Source: Vibrio rotiferianus CAIM 577 = LMG 21460
GTDB taxonomy: Bacteria > Pseudomonadota > Gammaproteobacteria > Enterobacterales > Vibrionaceae
NCBI RefSeq assembly: GCF_002741985.1
Contig: NZ_APHW01000111.1
Span: forward strand, 62,001-126,000
Length of the DNA: 64,000 nucleotides
Direction of reading: 5' to 3'
Below are positions 48,125 to 57,214 of this stretch, in pieces; positions within the stretch are counted from its first letter, which is position 1; the number at the start of each line of letters is the position of its first letter. Position numbers and translations under genes: made by a program. The notes under the pieces were generated by a model that ran no database searches, was not told the origin of the DNA, and saw only the letters and a list, made by a program, of their open reading frames with translations.

Positions 48125-48565
48125 CTATGACTCTTGTTCGTCGAGAGTCAGATTCGAACCTGCATGATCTTTACCAAGCACATCTTCAGGGTTTCTTAAT
48201 GCACAAGTTTCTAGTGAGAGACACCCGCAACCAATGCAACTACCCAAATCGTTTTGTAGCGCTTTGAGCTTTTGAATCTTTTGTTCTAACTGCTCATGCC
48301 AATGACTGGCCATGGTTTCCCATTGCTGCTTGTTTGGCGCTTGATGCTTGGGCAGTTCTTCTAATGCCACTTTGATCTCTTCTAACGATAATCCAACTTG
48401 CTGTGCTGCTTTGATGACGGCCACGCGGCGAAGCACGCTGCGATGGTAGCGACGTTGATTACCTTGATTTCTCCAACTTGAAATCAATCCCTTTTGCTCA
48501 TAAAAGTGCAGCGCTGATACCTTCACTCCAGAACGCTTTGCTACCTCGCCTACGCTGATTTCCAT
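48125..48565 (-). CDS. soxR: Redox-sensitive MerR-family activator SoxR
   Basis: 146 residues. The N-terminal MerR helix-turn-helix (VGEVAKRSGVKVSALHFYEQKGLI) is followed by a dimerisation helix and the SoxR cluster motif with Cys110, Cys113, Cys115 and Cys121 (CX2CXCX5C), which holds a [2Fe-2S] centre. Oxidation by redox-cycling drugs switches it on. It is divergent from an MFS exporter with a SoxR box between, so here, as in many bacteria without soxS, it probably controls an exporter directly. Confidence 0.94.
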   Translation of the reverse strand: MEISVGEVAKRSGVKVSALHFYEQKGLISSWRNQGNQRRYHRSVLRRVAVIKAAQQVGLSLEEIKVALEELPKHQAPNKQQWETMASHWHEQLEQKIQKLKALQNDLGSCIGCGCLSLETCALRNPEDVLGKDHAGSNLTLDEQES

Positions 48566-48593
48566 TTCTAGCCTCTTTTATCCAACAAAGTGC

Positions 48594-48624
48594 TTTACCT
48601 CAAGTTTACTTGAGGTTTTAAAGT
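48594..48624 (+). promoter_or_regulatory. SoxR box and its overstretched promoter
   Basis: CCTCAAGTTTACTTGAGG (48598-48615) is an 18-bp near-perfect dyad that differs by one base from the centre of the E. coli soxS operator. A -35-like TTTACC (48594-48599) and a -10-like TAAAGT (48619-48624) are 19 bases apart, the long spacer typical of MerR-type activation. It faces the MFS gene. Confidence 0.88.
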
Positions 48625-48658
48625 TACACCACGTTAACAAATTAAGCAGATAAAAACG

Positions 48659-49882
48659 ATGAAAAATAAAACAATTCCCTACTTGGCTGGACGCTTCTTT
48701 GATGGCATTTCTTCCGGATTATTTATGATGGCGCTGCCATGGGTTATGTTGGCTGAACCAGACATGGGGACCTTCGTCGCATTGGTCGCTCTCTCTTGTA
48801 CCGCTATTTCCTTCTTGGCGACCCCTTTCTTTTCCACTTTTATCGACCGCCATTCAAGAAAGCAGCTCCTGGTACTCAATCAATGGCTACAAGCGGGCAT
48901 GGCATTTATCATTTTTATCGCTTACTGGCTTGAACTTGGCTCACATTGGCTTTTAGCTTTTGCGCAAATGGTTTATTGGGTATCCAGTAATTTCGCATGG
49001 ACAACCAACAACGCATTCACCCAAGAAAACTACCAACCTCATGAATACGCTAAGATTTCAGGTCAGCAAGAAATCATCATGCAATCAACCACTTTAGGCG
49101 CAGGGGCGTTGGGTATCATATTGCTAGAGATGTGGGGAATGTTGGAGTTCGCCTTATTTGCTGCCTCAGCATCTTCCATCGCAGCACTTTTCTACATGGT
49201 AACGCCTTACGTACAGCAAATCAGAGAATCCCACTCAATTGCATTCATGACTCAATTGAAAGAGAGCAAACAGATCTTTGCAAGAGAACCGACGTTTTAC
49301 GCCTTTATTCTGCTATCTTGCTTGTCGTATCCGATCTTAACTTATCTTGGAAAACTGGTGCCGATTTGGTTCTCACAACAAGGTATCTCCGGCGATTGGT
49401 ACGCAGGGTTTAACATCAGCTTTGGATTAGGCTCCCTACTTACTGGGCTTGTTGTCACCAAGATACTGCGTCAGTTTTCTCATACCAACATCATTGTCGT
49501 ATCGATGAGTGTTTTAGCATTTGCCCTGATTGGTATGAGCTTATCCGCAAGTCCAGTCACCATCCTGATGTTTACGGCACTATTTGGCACCTTTAATGCG
49601 CTCAATCGAATAGCAAGAATCAATTGGATGCACCATTCCGTATCTGTACACCAAAGAGGACGAGTGGATGGTGGCATCAGTATGTTTGCAGCGACAGTAC
49701 AGTCTCTTAGCTATGTCCTCATTGCGATGCTAAGTCACTATGGCTTGACTCAGTACGGTTTCACGCTCGCGGCTGCCACCGTACTGTTAGCAGTCTTCTT
49801 TATGTGGCATTTGCAAGGAAAACTAAACCAACACGACAACATATATGGGTATAGAGTTAGAGACTGCAATGAAGTAAATTAG
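48659..49882 (+). CDS. MFS transporter controlled by SoxR
   Basis: 407 residues with about twelve membrane helices. The loop after helix 2 carries STFIDRHSRKQLLVLNQ, a variant of the major facilitator motif A. It belongs to the drug-exporter-like (MFS_3/enterobactin exporter-type) group by general look. The SoxR box in its promoter means that it is probably induced by redox-cycling compounds and may export them. Substrate not known. Confidence 0.85.
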   Translation: MKNKTIPYLAGRFFDGISSGLFMMALPWVMLAEPDMGTFVALVALSCTAISFLATPFFSTFIDRHSRKQLLVLNQWLQAGMAFIIFIAYWLELGSHWLLAFAQMVYWVSSNFAWTTNNAFTQENYQPHEYAKISGQQEIIMQSTTLGAGALGIILLEMWGMLEFALFAASASSIAALFYMVTPYVQQIRESHSIAFMTQLKESKQIFAREPTFYAFILLSCLSYPILTYLGKLVPIWFSQQGISGDWYAGFNISFGLGSLLTGLVVTKILRQFSHTNIIVVSMSVLAFALIGMSLSASPVTILMFTALFGTFNALNRIARINWMHHSVSVHQRGRVDGGISMFAATVQSLSYVLIAMLSHYGLTQYGFTLAAATVLLAVFFMWHLQGKLNQHDNIYGYRVRDCNEVN

Positions 49883-49919
49883 AGGCTCCCCTCAACCTCA
49901 AACAGCGAAGGAAACCGCA

Positions 49920-50804
49920 GTGAATTTAAGGCAGTTGGAAGTCTTTTACGCAATCATGCAAACCGGAACTGTTTCTGGTGCCGCACGTCTACTGCATGTC
50001 TCGCAACCCAATGTCACTCGGGTACTTGCTCATACGGAACAGCAACTTAGCTTCGCCCTATTTGAGCGCATCAAAGGCCGCTTAGTACCGACCCAAGAAG
50101 CCAAAGCCCTGCTTCCAGAAGCAGAGAAAGTCTATCAACAACTTGGGCAATTTCGCTCTCTCACCAATAAGGTGAAACAAGGCACTCAGCACTTGAGAGT
50201 CGGAGCTCCACCAGTATTGGCTTCCCAGTTGCTTGTTCCGACGGTTGCGAAACTGTCTAAGCAGCAAGGCATCTCATTTGAACTGTTAACTGCAAACCGT
50301 GATGAGCTGTGTTCAGGCTTACTTAAGCACGAATTAGATGTGGCGATTGCCTTTGGTGAAGAAGCTCCACCCGCAATCTTGAGTGAGGTTTTACTCAAGC
50401 AGCAACTTGTCCTGATTGCGCCAAAAGAGGCGCTCAATTCGAATGACGACACAATTTCGTTTGATGATTTGATTCAGCACGAGTTGCCAATCATCGGCTT
50501 GGACAGTCGTGATCCGCTCGGTTTATTGCTTCATCAAACACTCTCTGCACGTAATGAGCATTATCACCATGGGATCACAGTACGCAGTTACGCCGCCGCC
50601 GCTGAACTCGTCAAGCACCACTCCGGCTTTGCGATTGTCGATCCATGGACAGCAAAACAATATCAAAATGATACATCAGTAAGCGTGCGCTCACTTTCTC
50701 CAGCGCTGTCATTTTCTATCTCTATCATGTTTGCTGAACACACGCCGCAATCCATTTCTACCAAGCTGCTTATAGCGTCGCTAAAGCAGCATGTGAATCA
50801 GTAA
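49920..50804 (+). CDS. dgcR: LysR-family regulator, probable DgcR
   Basis: 294 residues from a GTG preceded by AAGGAAA. The LysR helix-turn-helix is clear (LRQLEVFYAIMQTGTVSGAARLLHVSQPNVTRVLAHTE, split here only by reading), followed by a substrate-binding domain from about residue 90. It lies just ahead of dgcN and dgcA on the same strand. In marine bacteria a LysR protein, DgcR, senses D-glutamate and activates this pair; the assignment rests on that context. Confidence 0.75.
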   Translation: MNLRQLEVFYAIMQTGTVSGAARLLHVSQPNVTRVLAHTEQQLSFALFERIKGRLVPTQEAKALLPEAEKVYQQLGQFRSLTNKVKQGTQHLRVGAPPVLASQLLVPTVAKLSKQQGISFELLTANRDELCSGLLKHELDVAIAFGEEAPPAILSEVLLKQQLVLIAPKEALNSNDDTISFDDLIQHELPIIGLDSRDPLGLLLHQTLSARNEHYHHGITVRSYAAAAELVKHHSGFAIVDPWTAKQYQNDTSVSVRSLSPALSFSISIMFAEHTPQSISTKLLIASLKQHVNQ

Positions 50805-50821
50805 GTTAGCACTCATGCTCA

Positions 50822-50842
50822 CCTATAACTTCAAGTTATAGG
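50822..50842 (+). promoter_or_regulatory. LysR-type operator upstream of dgcN
   Basis: CCTATAACT and AGTTATAGG are perfect 9-base arms around TCA. The core TAACTTCAAGTTA has the T-N11-A form of LysR boxes. It lies 83 bases before the dgcN start and just upstream of a weak -35 (TTCGGC, 50860) and -10 (TACATT, 50884), a position suited to activation. No T run follows, so it is not a terminator. Confidence 0.6.
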
Positions 50843-50924
50843 CGTACAACAAATAGGCATTCGGCTTCCCTCTTCAAACTGACTACATTGTCTGAAAACG
50901 TATTGAATGAATAAGGGAACCATC

Positions 50925-51928
50925 ATGCAAATCGCTCAGCCGTACCTACTTTTTCTTGGCGACGTCACCGACCCACTCGCAGCAAAAACCGCGCGTGGTA
51001 TTCATCAATGGCGCCCAGAGATTTGTTTAGGCCAGCTCCGTCTAACATCAGAAACCGTTTCCTTAGGTTTAACCGACATGACGCTGCAGCAGGCTCAGCA
51101 GCTAGGCGCGAAAACGCTCATCATCGGTACAGCAAACCCTGGCGGTGTTATTCCTGAATCATGGCAGGCGACGTTACTAGAAGCGGCGGAAATGGGGTTT
51201 GAAATTGCCTCAGGTATGCATCAACGTCTTTCTGAATTTGCGCCTTTGAATGACTTACAGCAACGTGGCCTAACCGAATTGCACGATGTACGCCATTATG
51301 ATGAACCGCTGAAAGTAGGCAATGGTAAAGCGCGCTCGGGTAAACGCCTGCTTACTGTGGGTACTGACTGCTCGGTTGGCAAGATGTTCTCAGCCCTCGC
51401 GATCGAGAAAGCACTGCAACAATCTGGCTGTAGAGCCGAATTCAAAGCCACAGGTCAAACTGGCATCTTAGTCGCTGGCAGCGGTATTTCCATTGATGCG
51501 GTCGTCGCGGACTTTATCTCTGGCGCGGTTGAAACTATCAGCCTGAGTTTACTAACCACGAATGGGACATCATTGAAGGACAAGGTTCGCTGTTTAACCC
51601 CTCTTTTGCGGGCGTGAGTTTAGGTTTGCTTCACGGTGCACAAGCTGACGCTTTGGTATTGTGTCACGAGATCGGGCGCCCGCACATTCGCAACCTTCCT
51701 CATGCTAAATTGCCAACGATTGAGCAAACCATCGAGGCAAATTTGCAAGCAGCACGTTTAACAAACCCTAACGCACAACTTGTTGGGATCTGCTTGAATA
51801 CCTCGGCAATCGATGAAGGTGGTGCCGCACAGCTTTGCCGCTACTGGGCTGAGAAATACCAAGTACCTGTCACCGACCCTGTGCGTTTTGGCGTAGAGCA
51901 AATTGCTCAACACATTATTGCGATTTAA
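50925..51928 (+). pseudogene. dgcN: DUF1611 N-acyltransferase DgcN, split by a one-base deletion
   Basis: Two frames together give about 334 residues of a DUF1611 protein. The start at 50925 follows AAGGGA. The first frame has IGTANPGGV and the P-loop-like GTDCSVGKM and is good up to AVETIS (51542). There, restoring one C (AGC CCT GAG) gives SPEFTNHEWDIIEGQGS and joins the second frame, which has CHEIGRPHIRN and ends at 51928. DgcN is reported to N-acylate D-glutamate as the first step of its catabolism. Mutation or sequencing error. Confidence 0.85.
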
Positions 51929-51942
51929 GGGTTGTAGACGCA

Positions 51943-52929
51943 ATGAAAATTCATGTAGAGCCCGTCACCATTGCGATGGCGACACCTTTCCGTATCTCCC
52001 GTGGCAGTCGAACAGAATGTCATGTGGTGCGAGTGACCATAGAGCAGAGTGGCATCAGTGCCCAAGGTGAATGTACGCCATACCCACGTTACGGAGAGTC
52101 AGTGGAATCGGTTCTTAAAGCCATTTCTCAAACGGCTAATGAACTACAAGCTCTGTTTACCCAAGGGGGCATTAACATTGCCTCCCTAAGAGAAAAGCTG
52201 CAAACCCTTCTCCCTGGTGGCGCTGCGCGCAATGCACTCGACTGCGCGATGTGGAACTTACAGGCCAAGCTAGCTGGCAAGCAACATGCTCAAGAATTGT
52301 TTGAGTTACCGACGTCGATTGTCACGGCGATGACCGTGTCGATTAACACACCAGAGGCGATGGCAAACCAGACCCGCAGTTACATAGAACAGGGCGCTAA
52401 ATTGCTTAAAGTAAAGCTTGATGGCGAACAAGTGATTGAGCGTGTGAGCGCTGTTCGCGAAGCAGTTGGCGAGGCGATGATAGTGCTGGATGCAAACGAA
52501 GCGTGGCAAGATCTCGACTTAGGCGCCACTTTTGCTGCGCTAGCGCCACTGAATATTGCAATGATTGAGCAACCTTTGCCCTCGAGTGACGATGATAAGC
52601 TGAAAGACATTTTGCATCCTATTCCACTTTGTGCTGACGAAAGTTGTCATACACGTCAGCAATTGCATGAGTTAGTGGGTAAATACGAAATGGTGAACAT
52701 CAAGCTCGACAAAACCGGAGGCTTGACTGAAGCCCTGCTGCTTGCAGAAGAGGCGAAACGCCTTGGCTTTACCTTGATGTCTGGCTGCATGCTAGGCACT
52801 TCATTAGCAATGCGTGCAGCGCTACCCATAGCGGCACAATCGAAAGTGGTCGACTTAGATGGCCCAGTCTTACTTGGTCAAGACGTCGACTCAGCTCTGG
52901 TTTATGAACAGGGTAAAATTATTCTCTAA
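51943..52929 (+). CDS. dgcA: Enolase-superfamily epimerase/racemase, probable DgcA
   Basis: 328 residues. Enolase-superfamily catalytic residues are visible: KVKLD (lysine pair on strand 2), VLDANEAW, EQPLPS, CADESCH and INIKLDKTGG-like VNIKLDKTGG. It resembles dipeptide epimerases (AE-epimerase group), and next to dgcN it is most likely DgcA, which racemises N-acetyl-D-glutamate to the L form. It starts 14 bp after dgcN. If dgcN is really broken, this enzyme would lack its substrate. Confidence 0.82.
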   Translation: MKIHVEPVTIAMATPFRISRGSRTECHVVRVTIEQSGISAQGECTPYPRYGESVESVLKAISQTANELQALFTQGGINIASLREKLQTLLPGGAARNALDCAMWNLQAKLAGKQHAQELFELPTSIVTAMTVSINTPEAMANQTRSYIEQGAKLLKVKLDGEQVIERVSAVREAVGEAMIVLDANEAWQDLDLGATFAALAPLNIAMIEQPLPSSDDDKLKDILHPIPLCADESCHTRQQLHELVGKYEMVNIKLDKTGGLTEALLLAEEAKRLGFTLMSGCMLGTSLAMRAALPIAAQSKVVDLDGPVLLGQDVDSALVYEQGKIIL

Positions 52930-53235
52930 TGAGTAGGCGATCATCGCATTCCCCATTTCATGATCCAGATTAAAAAACAATCACTTCCAGCATGAAATAA
53001 GTCACATAAATTATACTGCTATTACGGCATGCTAGTGTTGTAGTAACCCCTTATCTTATTTCAGCAAGGTGGTGGTTGTATGTATAGAGTCATCCGAAAA
53101 ATGACATGGAAGACGAAAAGGCGGTAAACCCGCCCTACTCCAATGCAGTTCATGGCCTGATATCAGGTTTGCTTTGGAATCGTTGATGTCTACAAAGACA
53201 TGTTCGGTTTCGCAAGTCATTTGCAAGGAGGCTCT
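52930..53235. promoter_or_regulatory. Leader region of the EF-G2 gene
   Basis: 306 bp. A TATACT -10 candidate lies at 53012-53017 without a good -35. A tiny ORF (53080-53127) is followed by a small hairpin (GGCGG/CCGCC, 53120-53134). No other gene was seen. The leader of about 200 bases is long for a single gene and could be regulatory. Confidence 0.4.
53080..53127 (+). CDS. Tiny basic ORF, possible leader peptide
   Basis: Fifteen codons, MYRVIRKMTWKTKRR, with AAGGTGGTGG upstream of the ATG. Eight of the fifteen residues are Arg or Lys. The stop codon falls in a small GC-rich hairpin, 108 bases before the EF-G2 start. It may be a translated leader that senses ribosome state, or chance. No homologue known to me. 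Confidence 0.25.
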   Translation: MYRVIRKMTWKTKRR

Positions 53236-55260
53236 ATGCCTATCAATAAGATCCGCAACGTCGCTTTTGTCGGTCAAACGGGTACCGGCAAAACCACTCT
53301 GATAGAAAAACTGCTCTACACCTGCCAAGCCACCAACCATTTAGGTTGTGTGGAAAAAGGCGATACCGTCACCGATTTCGACCAACAATCCATCCAATAT
53401 CAACACAGCATCGAAGCCACTCCAGTCACCCTCAGCTGGAACAAACACCGCCTCAATATCATCGACACTCCCGGACAGAGTGAACTGCTCGGACGCACGC
53501 TCAGCGTGTTCCCTGCCGTTGAAACCTCAGCGCTGATCATCGACCCACAAATGCCCATCAACCAAACTTCTGACCGTTTATTCGCCTTTGCCAAAGAGCA
53601 GCAAAAGTGCCAGATGATCATCATTAACAAACTCGACAATCACGGTAACCAACTCGAGGCTGTGATGGAAAACATCATCGAGCATTTCGGGGATAACTGC
53701 TTACCGATCAACTTACCTGCTGCCGATGGTCAATCGGTTGTAGATTGCTACTTTGAGCCAGAAATTGAGCGCGAAACCTTACTTTCTCAAGTCGATGAAA
53801 CTCATGAAACCTTGATTGACCAAGTCATCGAAGTCGATGAAGAGTTGATGGAACTGTACCTCGAACAAGGTTCCGAACTGACACCAGAGCAGCTGCATGA
53901 TCCATTTGAAGAAGCATTAAGAACCGGGCACGTGATCCCAATCTGCTTTGTGTCGTCCGAAACAGGCGCAGGGGTAGAACTGCTGCTGAGAACCCTAGCG
54001 GAAATCATGCCGATGCCAAATGAAGGCAACCCACCACTGTTGGAGAAAAACGGCAAGAAGGTCAAAGTAAACTGTGAAGCACTTGAGCACAGCGTGGCGC
54101 ATGTGTACAAGATCAGCGTCGACCCCTACATGGGCAAGCTCGCCTATTTACGTGTTTACCAAGGCGAAATCAACGCAGGCAGCCAGCTCTACATTGGTGA
54201 AAGCAACAAAGCATTTAAAGTCGGTCATCTCTACCAATTGCAAGGCAAAGATAGAACTGAAATCCCAAGAGCGCTTGCTGGCGATTTCTGCGTACTCGCT
54301 AAAGTCGATGAGCTAGAGTTTGATTCCATTGTTCATGACTCTCATGAAGAAGATGGCGTACAACTCAAAACCCTCAACTTCCCAGACTCGATGTACTCGC
54401 TATGCCTCAAACCAGTCAAACGTGGGGACGAACAAAAACTCGGTGACGTACTGAACAAAATTGCCAGTGAAGATCCTTCTCTTCGAATCGAACATCGCGC
54501 ACGCACTAATGAAACCATCATCAGTGGTCAGGGGGAATTCCATCTAAAAGTCGCGCTTGAGAAAATGTCTTCGGTCTACAAACTGGAAGTGGAAACCAGC
54601 CAACCAAGCGTTGAATATTTTGAGACCATTACCAAGCCAGCAGAAGGTCACTACCGCCATAAAAAACAAAGCGGTGGGGCGGGACAGTTTGGCGAAGTGC
54701 AACTAAAGGTGCGTCCACTTGAGCGTGGTTCAGGCTTTAAATTCATAAATAAAGTAGTGGGCGGCTCCATTCCTACTGCACTGATACCAGCCGTAGAAAA
54801 AGGTATTGTTCAAGCGCTAGAAGAAGGGGCAATTTCTGGTAATCCAATCAAAGATGTGGAAGTTACGGTTTACGACGGGAAGTATCATTCGGTCGACTCA
54901 AAAGAAATCGCGTTTGTCATCGCCGGTAAGAAAGCCTTCTTAGATGCGATCAACAATGCAGATCCTATTGTGCTCGAACCGATTGTTCAAATGGAGCTTC
55001 ACATTCCAACTGCGAATGTGGGTGATGTCTCCGGCGACCTATCTGGCAATCGTGGACTGATTGAAGGGACTGAGCCAATCGATGCTAACTTCACTATGCT
55101 AAGAGCGAAATCTCCAGTGAACGAGTTACAAGATTATGCTCGTCGTCTACGATCAATTACTGGCGGTGAAGGCAGCTTTAATATGACGCTCAGCCACTAC
55201 GAACCAGCACCACCAGCGGTGCAAAAACAAGTGTGCAATGAAGCGACGCAGCAAAACTAA
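53236..55260 (+). CDS. fusA2: Elongation factor G paralogue (EF-G2)
   Basis: 674 residues from the ATG at 53236, which follows a perfect AAGGAGG; a longer in-frame reading adds 12 residues. It is a translational GTPase with the P-loop GQTGTGKTT instead of the usual GHVDHGKTT-like form, then DTPG and NKLD, an EF-Tu-like domain 2 and EF-G domains III to V (GEFHLKVALEKM, YRHKKQSGGAGQFGEV). It belongs to the EF-G-like branch found beside a normal FusA in many bacteria; its role in translocation or recycling is not settled. Confidence 0.88.
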   Translation: MPINKIRNVAFVGQTGTGKTTLIEKLLYTCQATNHLGCVEKGDTVTDFDQQSIQYQHSIEATPVTLSWNKHRLNIIDTPGQSELLGRTLSVFPAVETSALIIDPQMPINQTSDRLFAFAKEQQKCQMIIINKLDNHGNQLEAVMENIIEHFGDNCLPINLPAADGQSVVDCYFEPEIERETLLSQVDETHETLIDQVIEVDEELMELYLEQGSELTPEQLHDPFEEALRTGHVIPICFVSSETGAGVELLLRTLAEIMPMPNEGNPPLLEKNGKKVKVNCEALEHSVAHVYKISVDPYMGKLAYLRVYQGEINAGSQLYIGESNKAFKVGHLYQLQGKDRTEIPRALAGDFCVLAKVDELEFDSIVHDSHEEDGVQLKTLNFPDSMYSLCLKPVKRGDEQKLGDVLNKIASEDPSLRIEHRARTNETIISGQGEFHLKVALEKMSSVYKLEVETSQPSVEYFETITKPAEGHYRHKKQSGGAGQFGEVQLKVRPLERGSGFKFINKVVGGSIPTALIPAVEKGIVQALEEGAISGNPIKDVEVTVYDGKYHSVDSKEIAFVIAGKKAFLDAINNADPIVLEPIVQMELHIPTANVGDVSGDLSGNRGLIEGTEPIDANFTMLRAKSPVNELQDYARRLRSITGGEGSFNMTLSHYEPAPPAVQKQVCNEATQQN

Positions 55261-55286
55261 CCTCTCTCATTTATCCCCTAAAAAAA

Positions 55287-55316
55287 CAAACGCCCTCAAA
55301 GCTTGGGGGCGTTGTT
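55287..55316. terminator. Bidirectional terminator after EF-G2
   Basis: AACGCCCTCAA (55289-55299) and TTGGGGGCGTT (55303-55313) pair with one wobble. On the minus strand a T run follows, serving the 64-residue gene. Confidence 0.75.
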
Positions 55317-55331
55317 GTATTCTCTTGGTCT

Positions 55332-55526
55332 TTATTTGTCTAAAGACATACCAATCTGATCGAGCTTCGTTTGAAACTGTTCTACACTGTCGGCTTTATA
55401 GGTAGGAGAACCGTTAAAGTAGCGTGGCTTCTCTGGCAACATCGCATTCTTTAGTTCTTGTTCCTGATCGACATTGTCATGGTACACCGTTACACGGTTT
55501 GGGATATCCTGCTTCATAAATGCCAT
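55332..55526 (-). CDS. Small soluble protein, unknown
   Basis: 64 residues with a strong AAAGGAG ribosome site eight bases before the ATG. It is polar, with no signal peptide: MAFMKQDIPNRVTVYHDN, then PEKPRYFNGSPTYKADS and a helical end. No family recognised. Its own ribosome site, terminator and ordinary codon use support a real gene. Confidence 0.65.
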   Translation of the reverse strand: MAFMKQDIPNRVTVYHDNVDQEQELKNAMLPEKPRYFNGSPTYKADSVEQFQTKLDQIGMSLDK

Positions 55527-55620
55527 TTTAGTTCTCCTTTATTAAGACGAACCTTAAGTGTAGAAGCGAACAAAAAATGCGCAAAAGCTAACCATTGAAA
55601 ATTTGATCTTCTTGACAATA

Positions 55621-56241
55621 TCAATCCAACTTCATTTCCATCAAAGGTCGCCACATTTCGATGATCTCTTCTTCGGATGGCATTTCACTTTGCTTAATGG
55701 TCTTCACTACACGACATGGATTACCGACTGCAACGCTGTCTGCAGGAATGTCTTTGGTCACTACACTTCCAGCACCAATAATTGCTCGGTCACCGATTGC
55801 CACACCGTCAAGAATGATAGCACCCGCGCCAATCCAGACGCTGTCACCAATACTAATCGGGTTGCCCGTTGCGATTGGACGAACACGCTCCGCAAGCTCA
55901 AATGGGTGCCCCGCCGTACTGATCACGACATTCGGACCAATTTGCACGTACTCACCAATGTGAACAGGCGCAAGATCGAGAATAGTGACACCTGCATTCA
56001 GAAAGCCACCTTGAGTAAAGTGGATGTTGTTACCCATGTCACAATAGAAAGGCGGCACAATATTCACACCGTTCGCACTGCCAAGCAGTGACTTGATGAT
56101 CTCAGCCTTCTTCAAATGCTCGGAAGGTCGTGCATGATTAAAGTCATACAGCTTCTCCTTTACTTCAGTTTGAAACTCAAACAGCTCAGGAGTAATGGGA
56201 ATATGCACCGAAAAATCAACCAGTTTACTGCTCATCGACAA
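55621..56241 (-). CDS. Sugar O-acetyltransferase (LacA/Maa type)
   Basis: 206 residues of the hexapeptide-repeat family. The N-terminal helices match the maltose-acetyltransferase leader ([21 protein letters not shown]), followed by left-handed beta-helix repeats ([21 protein letters not shown] with the catalytic His, then [27 protein letters not shown], split by reading frame only). It transfers acetyl from acetyl-CoA to a sugar or similar acceptor in the cytoplasm. Single gene; the true acceptor is unknown. Confidence 0.88.
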   Translation of the reverse strand: MSMSSKLVDFSVHIPITPELFEFQTEVKEKLYDFNHARPSEHLKKAEIIKSLLGSANGVNIVPPFYCDMGNNIHFTQGGFLNAGVTILDLAPVHIGEYVQIGPNVVISTAGHPFELAERVRPIATGNPISIGDSVWIGAGAIILDGVAIGDRAIIGAGSVVTKDIPADSVAVGNPCRVVKTIKQSEMPSEEEIIEMWRPLMEMKLD

Positions 56242-56410
56242 CCTCTTAGGAACATAGAGTACGTCAATAAATGATCCTAAATTCAGCCAGTTAAGTGCTA
56301 ACTATTCGCATCAGTTCAAGATGTATTTGCGAGCAATAGCGCATTTTGAAGTTGGCAATTGGCTTCCCCATGTTTATCTTGGAGTTTCACTCAGCAAGGA
56401 AAGCAGATTG

Positions 56411-57082
56411 ATGTCACGAAAAGAGCTCAACCAAATGGGCAGTGCCCAAGTTTATCTGGTCGAAATGGAAGGTCGCAAAGTCATTGAGAAGCGCAACCCG
56501 ACACAAGTTGAAGTGGCCTTTTATCAACAACATTCTGCAACGTTCAACCAGCTAGGCATTCTTGTTCCCGAGTTTGTTGGGTTTGATACTGAGCAAGATA
56601 CATTGTGGATTGAGTATATTCCTCACCAAATCGAGCAAGACTTCCTCCTGCAAGATCCAAGAATCCTAAGCCGCCTTGTGCAAATTCATCAGACATCACC
56701 ACCAAGCGATAACGCAATATTTAAAGCCCATAACTGGACAGAACAAGCAACCACCTCTGCACTTGAAACTCTCCAACTAGATGCGCGCACCGAGGCTTGC
56801 TTGCGCCATTTTCAAACCAAAGCACAATACCTATTCAAGTCCCAAACGCTACTCTCCGGAGACAGTAATGCTGGCAACTGGGGGCTAAGGGACAATGGTG
56901 ACTTGGTACTTTTCGATTGGGAACGTTTTTCTATCGGGCATCCGGCGATTGATCTTTCGCCGTTAGTTGCGGGAATGGGTACTCTCAAAGACTATGAACA
57001 AGTAGCAAAACGATATATAGAGCTTGGCGGTAATGGCATAGAGTCAGAGCTCGCTACTGCTATCTTGTTAGCAAAAGCCTAG
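56411..57082 (+). CDS. Phosphotransferase-like (APH) protein, truncated by an amber codon
   Basis: 223 residues from the ATG at 56411, which follows AAGGAAAG. It has the catalytic loop LLSGDSNAGNW and the metal-binding DWERFSIGHPAIDLS of the aminoglycoside/choline kinase-like (APH) family. The frame stops at TAG (57080-57082) just after LLAKA, but remains open for 42 further codons in the same frame. A TGG to TAG change is the simplest explanation. The lost tail would be the last helices of the fold. Substrate unknown. Confidence 0.75.
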   Translation: MSRKELNQMGSAQVYLVEMEGRKVIEKRNPTQVEVAFYQQHSATFNQLGILVPEFVGFDTEQDTLWIEYIPHQIEQDFLLQDPRILSRLVQIHQTSPPSDNAIFKAHNWTEQATTSALETLQLDARTEACLRHFQTKAQYLFKSQTLLSGDSNAGNWGLRDNGDLVLFDWERFSIGHPAIDLSPLVAGMGTLKDYEQVAKRYIELGGNGIESELATAILLAKA

Positions 57083-57211
57083 ATCGTAATTGAGGTAACA
57101 AATCTGCTGGTTTCCAGAAACAATCCGCAAGCCAGCAAATACATAGAATGGTTTCGACAAACATTACCAAACTGGTGTGAGCCAGTGGCGTTAGAGGATA
57201 GTTTGAGCTAA
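57083..57211 (+). other. Severed in-frame tail of the APH-like gene
   Basis: In frame after the TAG: IVIEVTNLLVSRNN, then PQASKYIEWFRQTLPNW and a stop at 57209-57211. Composition and helix pattern look like real protein, giving a 266-residue protein if the amber codon were Trp. Confidence 0.6.
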
Positions 57212-57214
57212 GCG

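Noticed and set aside
55603-56091. 162-codon plus-strand ORF opposite the acetyltransferase
   Set aside because: It overlaps a confident hexapeptide acetyltransferase; its Asn/Thr/Cys pattern is an antisense artefact of the repeats.
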